From contig JBDLJH010000004.1 in NCBI GenBank assembly GCA_039714395.1, positions 85,672-149,671 of the forward strand: DNA of 64,000 bases, in the 5' to 3' direction. Numbering within the stretch: position 1 is the stretch's first letter; each line of letters starts with the position of its first letter. The position numbers and the translations under genes were made by a program. Positions 1 to 8,900 of this stretch are shown here, piece by piece. Origin of the DNA: JAPHSX01 sp039714395 (GTDB lineage: Bacteria; Pseudomonadota; Gammaproteobacteria; Thiohalomonadales; Thiohalomonadaceae). Under the pieces are notes generated by a model, which saw only the letters and a program-made list of their open reading frames with translations, was not told the DNA's origin and did not search any database.

Positions 1-827
1 TGGAACTGATAAAGATGAAATCGCAGGGGGACAAGATCCTCGACACCCCGCTGGCAAAGATCGGCGGTAAGGGGCTCTTTACCAAGGAGCTTGAAGAGGG
101 GTTGCTGGCCGGCGACGCCGATATTGCGGTGCACTCGATGAAGGATGTACCGATGGAGCTGCCCGAGGGGCTGCATCTGCCGGTGATCTGCCCACGCGAA
201 GACCCACGCGACGCCTTTGTCTCCAATACCTATAAGAGCTTTAATGAGCTGCCTCAGGGCGCCGTAGTCGGCACCTCCAGCATGCGCCGTCAGTGCCAGC
301 TGCTGGCCGTACGCCCCGATCTTGAGATCAAATTCCTGCGCGGTAATGTACAGACCCGTCTACGCAAGCTTGATGAGGGTGAGTACGACGCTATCATCCT
401 CGCCGGTGCCGGCCTCAAGCGTCTGGAGCAGGCCGACCGCATTACCGAGCTGCTCGATATCACCACTCTGCTGCCCGCCTGTGGGCAGGGTGCTGTGGGT
501 ATCGAGTCCCGCGTTGATGACGATGAGGTCAACCTGATGATCATGGCTCTCAACGACCCGAAGACACAGGCGCGTGTGCTGGCCGAGCGGGCAATGAACC
601 GCCGTCTTGAGGGGGGCTGTCAGGTGCCCATCGGCGGTTACGCCGAACTGGATCATGGCGTGATTGTGTTACACGGTCTGGTAGGGCGCATCGATGGCAG
701 CGAGATGGTCACCGGCAGCGTTAGTGGCCATCCCGAGGCCGCCGAGGAGCTGGGTGTGGTACTGGCCGAGGATCTGCTGGCACGCGGTGCCGGAGATATT
801 CTCGCCGAAGTCTATGCCCAGGACTGA
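1..827 (+). CDS. hemC: Porphobilinogen deaminase (hydroxymethylbilane synthase), 5' truncated by window edge
   Basis: HemC polymerises four porphobilinogen units into hydroxymethylbilane for haem, sirohaem and related tetrapyrroles, in the cytoplasm. The reading frame is open from base 3 with no start in family position; about 40 N-terminal residues are missing, so the ATG at 15 is internal. Visible family motifs are TPLAKIGGKGLF, DIAVHSMKDVP, GTSSMRRQCQL, LRGNVQTRL and LEGGCQVPIG. The Cys in the last motif (codon 618-620) carries the dipyrromethane cofactor. The 3' end overlaps hemD by 14 bases, so translation is probably coupled. Identification is secure; only the start lies outside the window. 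Confidence 0.97.
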   Translation, partial: ELIKMKSQGDKILDTPLAKIGGKGLFTKELEEGLLAGDADIAVHSMKDVPMELPEGLHLPVICPREDPRDAFVSNTYKSFNELPQGAVVGTSSMRRQCQLLAVRPDLEIKFLRGNVQTRLRKLDEGEYDAIILAGAGLKRLEQADRITELLDITTLLPACGQGAVGIESRVDDDEVNLMIMALNDPKTQARVLAERAMNRRLEGGCQVPIGGYAELDHGVIVLHGLVGRIDGSEMVTGSVSGHPEAAEELGVVLAEDLLARGAGDILAEVYAQD

Positions 828-1608
828 GTTAAACGGTCTCACCATTCTTGTTACCCGGCCTGAGCATCAGGCCGAACCTCTCTGTCGCCTCATCGAGAGC
901 GCCGGTGGGCAGGCCCTTCGCCTGCCGGTACTCACCATTCACGATTCCAGTAATGCGCCTGCTGTCACAGAAAAACTCGCCCGGCTCGGTGATTATGATC
1001 TTGTCATCTTTATTAGCCCCAATGCCGTGCACTTTGGCATCGCTGCCATGCAACGTCTTGGTGACCTGCCCGCCGGACTGCAACTGGCCACCGTCGGCAG
1101 GGGTAGTGCCCGTACCCTTAGCGAACATACCGGCCGCTCGCCCGATTTAGTGCCGGATGAGCGCTTCGACTCTGAGGGACTATTGGCGCTCGAACAGCTG
1201 CAACAAATGGCCGGTAAAAGGGTACTGATCTTTCGTGGCAACGGTGGGCGCGAACTGCTTGCCGATAGCCTGCGCCAGCGTGGGGCCGTAGTCGACTATG
1301 CCGAGGTTTATCATCGCGACTGTCCTACCGTGCTATCAGCTGGGGATGAACGACTGAATAGAGCTGATATTATCGTTATCACCAGCAGCGAGGGGGTCAG
1401 TAATTTAGTGTCAATGACACCCTCTGTCCAGCAACAAAAGTTATTTGCATCACCACTACTACTGATCAGTGAACGTGCGATACAGCGTGCGCGTGAGCTA
1501 GGCTTTCAGGGGGAGTGCCTGATTAGCCCACAAGCCACTGATGAGGCGATAGTTAACACCCTTACGAACTGGGCACAGCAACACCCGACAACCCTAACGG
1601 AAAAATAA
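814..1608 (+). CDS. hemD: Uroporphyrinogen-III synthase
   Basis: HemD closes linear hydroxymethylbilane with inversion of ring D to give uroporphyrinogen III. The protein from the ATG at 814 is 264 residues, close to the usual 250. It begins with ILVTRPEHQAEPLCRLIESAGG, the conserved N-terminal strand-helix, and continues with the alternating alpha/beta pattern of the two-domain fold (VIFISPNAV, RVLIFRGNGGRELLADSL, DIIVITSSEGV). The frame is open upstream to 694, but that extension lies inside hemC and has no family resemblance. The shine-dalgarno is weak, which fits coupling to hemC through the 14-base overlap. Two bases separate its stop from hemX. Confidence 0.95.
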   Translation: MPRTELNGLTILVTRPEHQAEPLCRLIESAGGQALRLPVLTIHDSSNAPAVTEKLARLGDYDLVIFISPNAVHFGIAAMQRLGDLPAGLQLATVGRGSARTLSEHTGRSPDLVPDERFDSEGLLALEQLQQMAGKRVLIFRGNGGRELLADSLRQRGAVVDYAEVYHRDCPTVLSAGDERLNRADIIVITSSEGVSNLVSMTPSVQQQKLFASPLLLISERAIQRARELGFQGECLISPQATDEAIVNTLTNWAQQHPTTLTEK

Positions 1609-1610
1609 GA

Positions 1611-2792
1611 ATGAGCGAACAGAAGAAAACGGTTGAGAAAAAAGTCGCACATAAACCTCGCCCCAAAAAAACCTCATCGGGTGGTGGCGGTGCCTTTCTT
1701 GCCATGGCGATCGCCCTGGCAGCGGCAGGCGGCAGTTATTACGTTTGGCAGCAACACCTGATTGCCCAACAGGGCCGACAGGCGCTAGAGCAGAACATTG
1801 AGCGCCTGCTTGATGCGGTAGAGAAGAGGGATAAGGCACAACTTGCGCGTATCGAACAGCTAACCCGCCATCGCCACAACCAGACGGAGCAGCGCCTGGA
1901 GACTCTGGAGCAGGCCCAGGCCCTCCCCAACCTGAACCAGCAACTCACACCGCAACAGCTTGACTGGAGCCTGGCCGAGGTCGACTACCTGCTGCGTCTG
2001 GCCGAGCACCGCCTGCAAATAAGCCGTGACATCCCTACCGCCGTCACCGCACTCTCTCAGGCACGGGATCAACTTGTCGGCCATAGCAACGGCAATTTCG
2101 CCAATATTGTCGCCAAAATCGAGGAAAATATCCGGTTTCTAGCGTCAATAGAACAAGGCGGCATTGAGCAGATCAGTGCCCGACTGGGCAAACTTCTCGC
2201 TACAGTCGACTCACTCACCTTCGCTGTTCACAGTGAACCTGAGGAGAAGCCACAGCAACGCCCAACCCCGGTTGCCGAGGACGCCAAACTGACCACGCGC
2301 ATCCAATACTGGGGACAGGTAGTGTGGCACGACATAATGTCACTGGTCACCATCCGCCGCAGTGATGAGATCAGCCGCCCGCAGGCCAGTCCAGAACAGC
2401 GTTACATTATTCAGGCACAGCTGCGACTCAAGCTGGAAACTGCCCGACTGGCGGCGCTGAGTCGCAACCAGGCACTCTACCGCGCCAGCCTCACCGAGGC
2501 CGCTAACTGGCTGAATCGCTATTACGACAATAGCGACAGCGTCGTGTCTGAAGATTACGCCACCCTCAATGAACTAGCCGAACTGCCCATCAATCCCGAA
2601 CTGCCCTCACTGCTACCGTTGCGCCAGCAATTGCATACGCAGCAGCCACTGCAAGACGCATCACCACAACCCATGGAACAGGCCCAGGAAGAACCCGCTG
2701 CTACTGTTATTACACCCGATGCACCGGTGACTACTCCCCAGACATCTCCAGATGAAATAGTCGAGGAGCCTCAAACGGGGAGCCCGCTATGA
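1611..2792 (+). CDS. hemX: HemX family membrane protein
   Basis: HemX-family proteins (often misannotated as uroporphyrinogen-III methyltransferase) sit beside hemCD in gammaproteobacteria; their exact role is unsettled. Here 393 residues: a Lys-rich cytoplasmic N-terminus, one membrane segment at about residues 27-47 (GGGAFLAMAIALAAAGGSYY), a long periplasmic coiled-coil stretch (about 50-110) and a helical core with LDWSLAEVDYLLRLAEHRLQ, typical of the family. The C-terminal 50 residues are a low-complexity Pro/Gln/Thr tail. No SAM-binding motif of CobA/CysG enzymes is present, so methyltransferase activity is unlikely. It overlaps hemY by four bases (ATGA). Confidence 0.9.
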   Translation: MSEQKKTVEKKVAHKPRPKKTSSGGGGAFLAMAIALAAAGGSYYVWQQHLIAQQGRQALEQNIERLLDAVEKRDKAQLARIEQLTRHRHNQTEQRLETLEQAQALPNLNQQLTPQQLDWSLAEVDYLLRLAEHRLQISRDIPTAVTALSQARDQLVGHSNGNFANIVAKIEENIRFLASIEQGGIEQISARLGKLLATVDSLTFAVHSEPEEKPQQRPTPVAEDAKLTTRIQYWGQVVWHDIMSLVTIRRSDEISRPQASPEQRYIIQAQLRLKLETARLAALSRNQALYRASLTEAANWLNRYYDNSDSVVSEDYATLNELAELPINPELPSLLPLRQQLHTQQPLQDASPQPMEQAQEEPAATVITPDAPVTTPQTSPDEIVEEPQTGSPL

Positions 2793-4027
2793 AGCTGTTG
2801 TTCACCACCCTTCTGGTACTCGGTGCTACAGTCGGCTTTACCCTGCTGGCACAACAAGACCCGGGCTATGTGCTGATTAACTACAGTGGCTGGTCCATAG
2901 AGAGCAGTCTCAGCCTGTTTTTACTCACCATCAGCATCGCCTTCTTCGTCTTCTACCTCCTGATGCGCCTGCTCTTCGGCACCCTGCACATTCCCGCCAG
3001 AATAGCTTACTGGCGTCGTCATCGCAGTGCGCTGCGCGCCCGTAGCGCCACTAATCGCGGCCTGCTGGCACTGGCTGAGGGGAGCTGGCCAAGGGCCGAG
3101 CGTTTTCTCAGCCACCATGCTGGCAACAGTGAGACACCCCTGCTCAACTATCTGGGAGCGGCACGCGCTGCGCAAAAACAGGGGGCCGACGGACGCCGCG
3201 ACCTGTACCTCTCGCAAGCCATCAAGAGTATGCCCGATGCAGAACTGGCTGTAGGTCTGACCCAGGCCGAGGTACAGCTCTCCTCCGATCAGGCCGAGCA
3301 TGCCCTGGCAACACTCCGTCACCTTAGGACGATTGCCCCTAAACACGCCTATGTGCTACATCTATTGCGTAAAATCTATGAACGTCTGGAAAGCTGGGAC
3401 GATCTTCTTGAATTAATTCCCGAGTTAGTACGCCAGAATATCATCAAGAGTAAAGAGGCCGACACCCTGAAACACCGTGTTTACCACCATCGTTTGCTAC
3501 TTGCTGGTGGGCGTCTCGATACCCTGCAAAATTGCTGGAATCAGATCCCTAAGGCCCTACATGATTCCTCAGATCTGCTGCATGACTACGCCCAACTCCT
3601 TATTGAGCTCGGCGCCCATAGTAGTGCAGAGCAATACCTGCAAAAATTTCTTAAAAAACAGTGGGCTCCAGCCCTGATCCGCCTCTACGGCCAGGTAAAG
3701 GGTGACAACCCTGCACAGCAGCTATCCACCGCAGAGAAATGGCTTAAGGAGTATGAGCACCATCCTGAACAGTTGCTAGCAGTAGCACGTATCTGCTTCC
3801 ACAATAAACTCTGGGGGAAGGGACGTAGTTATCTGGAAGCCAGCATCGGCTTTGAACCACGCGCCGAGAGCTACTGCGAACTGGGACAACTGCTTGATCA
3901 ACTGGGTGAAAAAGAGAAGGCGGGGGAGTGTTATCGAAACGGTTTAGAACTGGCCGCCGGTGATGATTGTACCCCGGTCATTGTTCCTGCCGATGGTGAC
4001 CGCTTTCATCAGCATCAACCCGCATAA
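2789..4027 (+). CDS. hemY: HemY family TPR membrane protein
   Basis: HemY of this type (unrelated to protoporphyrinogen oxidase) is an inner-membrane protein of the hemCDXY operon with an ill-defined role in late haem synthesis. The 412 residues begin with two membrane segments (about 3-22 and 40-64), followed by the conserved RRHRSALRAR-like basic loop and a long TPR-like helical array (for example LLNYLGAARAAQKQG, AKHAYVLHLLRKIYERLESWDDL, and a final TPR with YCELGQLLDQLGEKEKAGECYRNG). The start overlaps the hemX stop by four bases, indicating coupled translation. No terminator is visible in the 87 bases before the convergent next gene. Confidence 0.9.
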   Translation: MKLLFTTLLVLGATVGFTLLAQQDPGYVLINYSGWSIESSLSLFLLTISIAFFVFYLLMRLLFGTLHIPARIAYWRRHRSALRARSATNRGLLALAEGSWPRAERFLSHHAGNSETPLLNYLGAARAAQKQGADGRRDLYLSQAIKSMPDAELAVGLTQAEVQLSSDQAEHALATLRHLRTIAPKHAYVLHLLRKIYERLESWDDLLELIPELVRQNIIKSKEADTLKHRVYHHRLLLAGGRLDTLQNCWNQIPKALHDSSDLLHDYAQLLIELGAHSSAEQYLQKFLKKQWAPALIRLYGQVKGDNPAQQLSTAEKWLKEYEHHPEQLLAVARICFHNKLWGKGRSYLEASIGFEPRAESYCELGQLLDQLGEKEKAGECYRNGLELAAGDDCTPVIVPADGDRFHQHQPA

Positions 4028-4114
4028 AATATGCTACATCATTTATGCACTTATCATTACAAGCCTTTAAAGAGCATTGCAACCGTTCTCACACTAGGTA
4101 ATTCTATTTCTAAT

Positions 4115-4615
4115 TTATACTAACAAGCCAAAAATAAAGAAATATCCTAAATTATAACTACTGTGCAAAATAACACTGGGGAGAATACTTTCATAACGAT
4201 CACGGAACCAGCCGAAGATTAATGAGGGTACTATTACTAAAGCCACCCATTCAGACGGCTGACTCAATAGGTGTGCAGTAGCAAACACGATACTGGTAAT
4301 ACCATTTGCCCCACTTAAACCAAAAACGGTCGGACAACCAAAACGTGTTTTCAACAGTTGGCGCTGCAAAAGACCGCGGAACAACCACTCTTCGATAACC
4401 GGAAAGAGCAAAACCAACCACATCAGGTTTTTCCACTGCTCCAATGGCAGTCCAGAAACCTTCGTTCCACCCATCAATTGAAACAAAGCCCAACTGGTCA
4501 ACGGGCCAAGTCCCAACATAAGCCAGAACCAAACATCCTTATATAACCCGCTACGAGATGGACTATCGAGCCCGTTCATCACCTTGATATTATCCGCACT
4601 CACACTTATCTTCAC
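4115..4615 (-). CDS. CPBP-family glutamic intramembrane protease, probable CTERM sorting enzyme (MrtJ-like)
   Basis: The protein is 166 residues with about five hydrophobic segments. It has all CPBP (Abi/CAAX-protease) motifs: EEWLFRG with E75, E76 and R80, the second motif FATAH with H115, and the third HSSYN with H151 and N155. Such proteases cleave or sort membrane-anchored substrates; myxosortase-type members process C-terminal tripartite tails. Two genes upstream on the same strand lies a giant secreted protein with such a tail (GG-Cys, membrane helix, Arg), so this is probably its dedicated processing enzyme. I recall a family for JDVT-CTERM systems called MrtJ; assignment to it is inference. 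The first start is GTG at 4615; ATG at 4579 is an alternative, and neither has a strong ribosome site. Confidence 0.8.
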   Translation of the reverse strand: MKISVSADNIKVMNGLDSPSRSGLYKDVWFWLMLGLGPLTSWALFQLMGGTKVSGLPLEQWKNLMWLVLLFPVIEEWLFRGLLQRQLLKTRFGCPTVFGLSGANGITSIVFATAHLLSQPSEWVALVIVPSLIFGWFRDRYESILPSVILHSSYNLGYFFIFGLLV

Positions 4616-4688
4616 CCAATAACAAAAAACCCACGCTCACTATTTATATAGTAAACGCAGGCCAATGATAACTACCAACTTCCTTTGA

Positions 4689-4730
4689 CTATTTCACCAT
4701 GCGAAGCTCTACACGGTGATTCTGCTCCAG
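4689..4730 (-). pseudogene. Remnant of an OmpA-like C-terminus
   Basis: On the minus strand this stretch reads LEQNHRVELRMVK followed by a stop. It closely matches the end of the peptidoglycan-binding domain of the intact OmpA-like gene just upstream (AQNRRVELRMLDE), and the DNA is recognisably similar. A stop codon occurs in frame two codons upstream, and nothing else of the domain remains. It looks like the decayed 3' end of a tandem ompA duplicate. The 211-base gap between the protease gene and the intact ompA-like gene contains nothing else I recognise. Confidence 0.5.
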
Positions 4731-4826
4731 CCGCTAGCGTAACTTGTCTGAGCTAATCACAAACCTCAAGCTCTCAAGAGCAACCCACTCTTTGATTTGA
4801 CACTGCTCTGTAGCTCTCGAGTGAAC

Positions 4827-5954
4827 TTACCGTATATGGGGAGAATCAGTAATGTTTCCATCCTCTACTGCCCCAGCGGCTGGTGCCTCAGCATCCTCAT
4901 CCAGCATGCGAAGCTCCACACGACGATTCTGTGCGCGCCCCTCTACGGTTTTATTGTCCGCAATCGGCTGCACCTCGCCATAGCCCCTGGCACTCAATAC
5001 CTCTGCAGCAACACCCTTACTAATCAGGTAGTCACGCACAGCATTGGCACGGCGATCTGACAATCCCCTGTTATAACTGCTCGGGCCTTGCGAGTCGGTA
5101 TGACCACCGACCTCGATACGCAGTTCGGAGTAACGCACAAGGGAAGCCGCAACCTTATCAAGTATGGCGTGTGACTCACCAATCAACTCATTTGAATTAC
5201 TGGCGAAGGTGACACCATCAAGCACCATGACTTCCTCAAATTTACAACCAGTGGCATCAACTCGGGTACCGGCAGGAGTCTCAGGACAGGCATCAGCATC
5301 ATTAAGAATGCCATCGCCATCCATATCCGGGTTAATCACCACCACCGGTTCCGGCTCAGGTAACGGCTTCGGCTCCTCCACGATCACGGGGGCAGGCTTG
5401 CTGCCAAAACGCTTCATCAGGCTGAGGGTAAACAGCTGTGCATCCCTGTCATACAGGTCGAGGTCGGCACGCACCGCCCAGCCATCTCCGATACCGTACT
5501 CACCACCAAAACCAAACATGACGTGCCAGTCATTGCTCCGCTCGTAGGGAAGATTGGTATCGTTCAGCATACTGCCCGCACCGAGTCGGGCGAAGGCCGA
5601 CAGGCCCTCTCGACTCTCGCCAGAGCTGTAAAGGTAATAGGTAGCGTTCAGGCCCATATCCTTGTAACCAAGGCTTCCATTGGGCGAGATATCGGCACTT
5701 CCCAGATCGGCGTAATACGCTTCCACGCTCAGGAACCGGTTTATGTCATACCCCAGATAAAGCTTGCCACCGGTGCTGCGGTTATCGTCAACGCTGTAAA
5801 TCGTACCGTCAGTATTTGGATTAAGGCGAGACAGACCAAGACCAATTCCAGCATACAGACCATCCTCCGTGGAAGCACTCACCAGGGAGGGTGATAACCC
5901 TCCGATACAAAGAGCCAGCAAAGTGTAGCGTAGTTTCATCATTATACTAATCAC
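4827..5954 (-). CDS. OmpA-family outer membrane protein with TSP3 linker
   Basis: This outer-membrane protein has a signal peptide (cleavage after LVSA, about residue 27), an OmpA-like eight-strand barrel (about 30-190), a Pro/Glu linker, one thrombospondin type-3 calcium repeat (DMDGDGILNDADACPETPAG, about 210-230) and an OmpA C-terminal peptidoglycan-binding domain (about 245-360, with GGHTDSQGP, YNRGLSDRRANAVRDYL and NRRVELRM). It anchors the outer membrane to the wall. The first start is a GTG forming a GTGA overlap with the stop of the giant gene upstream, with GGAG ten bases before it; ATG codons at 5942 and 5939 are alternatives. Coupling suggests it is made together with, and perhaps holds, the giant repeat protein. 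Confidence 0.88.
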   Translation of the reverse strand: MISIMMKLRYTLLALCIGGLSPSLVSASTEDGLYAGIGLGLSRLNPNTDGTIYSVDDNRSTGGKLYLGYDINRFLSVEAYYADLGSADISPNGSLGYKDMGLNATYYLYSSGESREGLSAFARLGAGSMLNDTNLPYERSNDWHVMFGFGGEYGIGDGWAVRADLDLYDRDAQLFTLSLMKRFGSKPAPVIVEEPKPLPEPEPVVVINPDMDGDGILNDADACPETPAGTRVDATGCKFEEVMVLDGVTFASNSNELIGESHAILDKVAASLVRYSELRIEVGGHTDSQGPSSYNRGLSDRRANAVRDYLISKGVAAEVLSARGYGEVQPIADNKTVEGRAQNRRVELRMLDEDAEAPAAGAVEDGNITDSPHIR

Positions 5955-8900
5955 TTGTTTCTCACTCCCTGAACTACGGTACGAAAACTACCACGCGCAA
6001 CGAACAGCAGCGAAATCAGGAACAACATCGGCAGTATGGGATCAAACGGGGCGTTACGTACCATGCTGCATCCACCCACTCCTGCCAATCCGGTTTTAAT
6101 AACATTACTGCTTGCCGGTTCCAGACTCCTTGCCGGTTCCAGATAATCGAGGGTGCCATCGTTATTAGTATCCACTGCGGCTAAAGGAGTGATGGAAATG
6201 GTATCGTCATAACCATCACCATCCAGATCAGTAAAGTCATCAACCATGCCATCATCATCCACATCAGGGCCGCCAACCTCAGTTAGATCCTTCTCACCAT
6301 CGTTATCAGAGTCCAAATCCAGATAATCAGGAGTGCCATCATTATCCGTGTCTTTGGTATCTCCCGTGGTGCCGATAGCAATACCATCCGGATTGACCGC
6401 AGGTGGTACACCACTACCGATCAAACCGTTGGCATCAGGATCGTTCCCGCCATTCTCCAGCACATCAGGGATGCCATCGTTGTCACTATCCAGATCACGG
6501 AAATCCTTAACGCCATCACCATCGGTATCAACTACTGTGTAGTTAAGAACATCACTGTCAGGACTAGTCTCTACGATATCTGCCAGACCATTGGTGTCAC
6601 CAGCACCATTACCATCAATACGGCCATTATTATCAACATCCAGAGATGCAGAGGCCGTAATACCTGATTCCGTCAGATCAAAGATGCCGTCATTATCACT
6701 GTCGAGATCACGGCTATCAGGGATTCCGTCACCATCGGTGTCGACCAGGCCATCGCCTTCCTCTGCATCGGGAATACCATCGTTATCATCATCCAGATCG
6801 AGATAGTCTTGAATGCCATCATTATCGGTATCATCGGCATCCTGGAAATCAGGGATACCGTCACCATCACCATCGGGTAACGGCAGCGGTGTCACACTCA
6901 ATCCATCATCGAAACCATCACCATCACTATCGGTAAAACCATCGACTTTCCCATCATCATCACTGTCAATACCCCCCGCCTCAATGATGTCATTATTACC
7001 ATCACCATCGGAATCAAGGTCACGTTGATCATCAGTGCCATCACCATCAGTATCTACTGGTGGTATTGGGCCTCCGGCTGGAACACCACCGCCATTAACG
7101 ACAGGGTTACCGATACCAATAATGCCATCGCCATCACCATCATCACCGCCCGCCTCAGTGACATCGGGAATGCCGTCATTGTCACTATCCAGGTCGCGAT
7201 AGTCGTCAACCAGATCGCCATCGGTATCCACAGGTATGAGATTGCCATCAGCGGGCACACCACTTCCATCTACCACAACTGGTGCGGTATCACCGGCCAT
7301 GCCGTCACCGTTGGCATCGGGACCGTCAGCCTCTATAACGTCATAGAGCCCATCATTGTCACTATCCAGGTCACGGTAGTTGGCTATGGTATCGCCATCG
7401 GTATCCAGTGCAACAATGGGGCCTCCGGTTGGAATACCGTCTACGTCCACGCTCGGGGCACCCGTACCAATACGACCATCGTTATCGCCATCGCTACCGC
7501 CCGATTCGATAACATCATTAATGCCGTCGTTATCTGAGTCACGGTCACGAAAATCCTCAACTAAATCGCCATCGGTATCGGCTACGGGGTAATTAATAGT
7601 ACCGCTATCCGCGCTGGTCTCAACCGAATCAGCAAGACCATTAGTGTCACCCACACCGTTATCATCTATGCGGCCATCATCGTTAACATCCATAACAGCA
7701 GGGTCAATAATCCCGGACTCGGTCAGGTCATAAAGACCATCATTGTCAGAATCAAGATCCAGACTATCGGGGATACCATCACCGTCACTATCAACCACAC
7801 CACTGCCTTCATCGGTATCCGGGATGCCGTCATTATCATCATCCAGATCGACCGTATCAGGAGTGCCATCGGCATCACTATCGGTGTTATCCAGATAATC
7901 TGGTAGCCCGTCACCATTAAGGTCTTCCGGTACCAGACTACCGCCAGCAGGCAAGCCGGTAACGGGATCCACGGTGGGGAGACCGTCACCAATCACACCA
8001 TCGTCATCAGGGTCGCTACCACCGGCCTCGATCACGTCATTAACACCATCGTTATCACTATCCAGATCGCGGTAATTGGGGGTGCCGTCACCATCACTAT
8101 TTAGCGGTGAAAGTGGGCCATCACCAGGCACGCCACTACCATCAACAAGCGGGTCACCCGTACCGATACGACCATCGTTGTCGCCATCCGTACCACCGGA
8201 CTCAACGACATCATTAATGCCATCGTTGTCCGAATCACGGTCACGGAAATCCTTAACTCCATCACTATCGGTATCGGCCACGGTGTAATTAAGGGTGCCA
8301 CTATCATTCGTCGTTTCGACAGTATTGGCCAAACCATTGGTGCCAACACTATTGCTGCTATCAATACGACCATCGTTGTCACTATCCAGTGAAGATGGCG
8401 TACTGATGCCCGACTCAATCAGGTCGTACAGGCCATCATTATCGGAATCAAGATCAAGACTGTCGAAAACACCATCACCATCGGTATCGACCAGGCCACT
8501 ACCTTCGACGGTATCCGGAATACCGTCATTATCATCATCGAGGTCATTGCTATCCACCACCCCGTCGCCATCGCTGTCCGCTTCTACGATCAATTCATTG
8601 CTTGAGCTGTCGGTGGCCGCATTGCCTGCACTGTCGATAATGGTAGCCACCACCTCATAGGTGCTGTTTACCAGCGTATGCGCTGAAACCGAAAGATCCA
8701 GGCTCCAGCTGTCAACTGTGTTGGTCAATGCTGCATCAGAACCCAGAGTGTAGGTGACACCGTCAACCGTGACGGTGAATCCACCCGCCGCATCAGCACT
8801 ATCAAAAGTACCGCTGAGGGTCGGCTGGGTATTGCTGGTAACCAAACCGATTACCGTTGGTGCGGCAGGTACCACGGTATCGATCTGCACCTCGTTGGTA

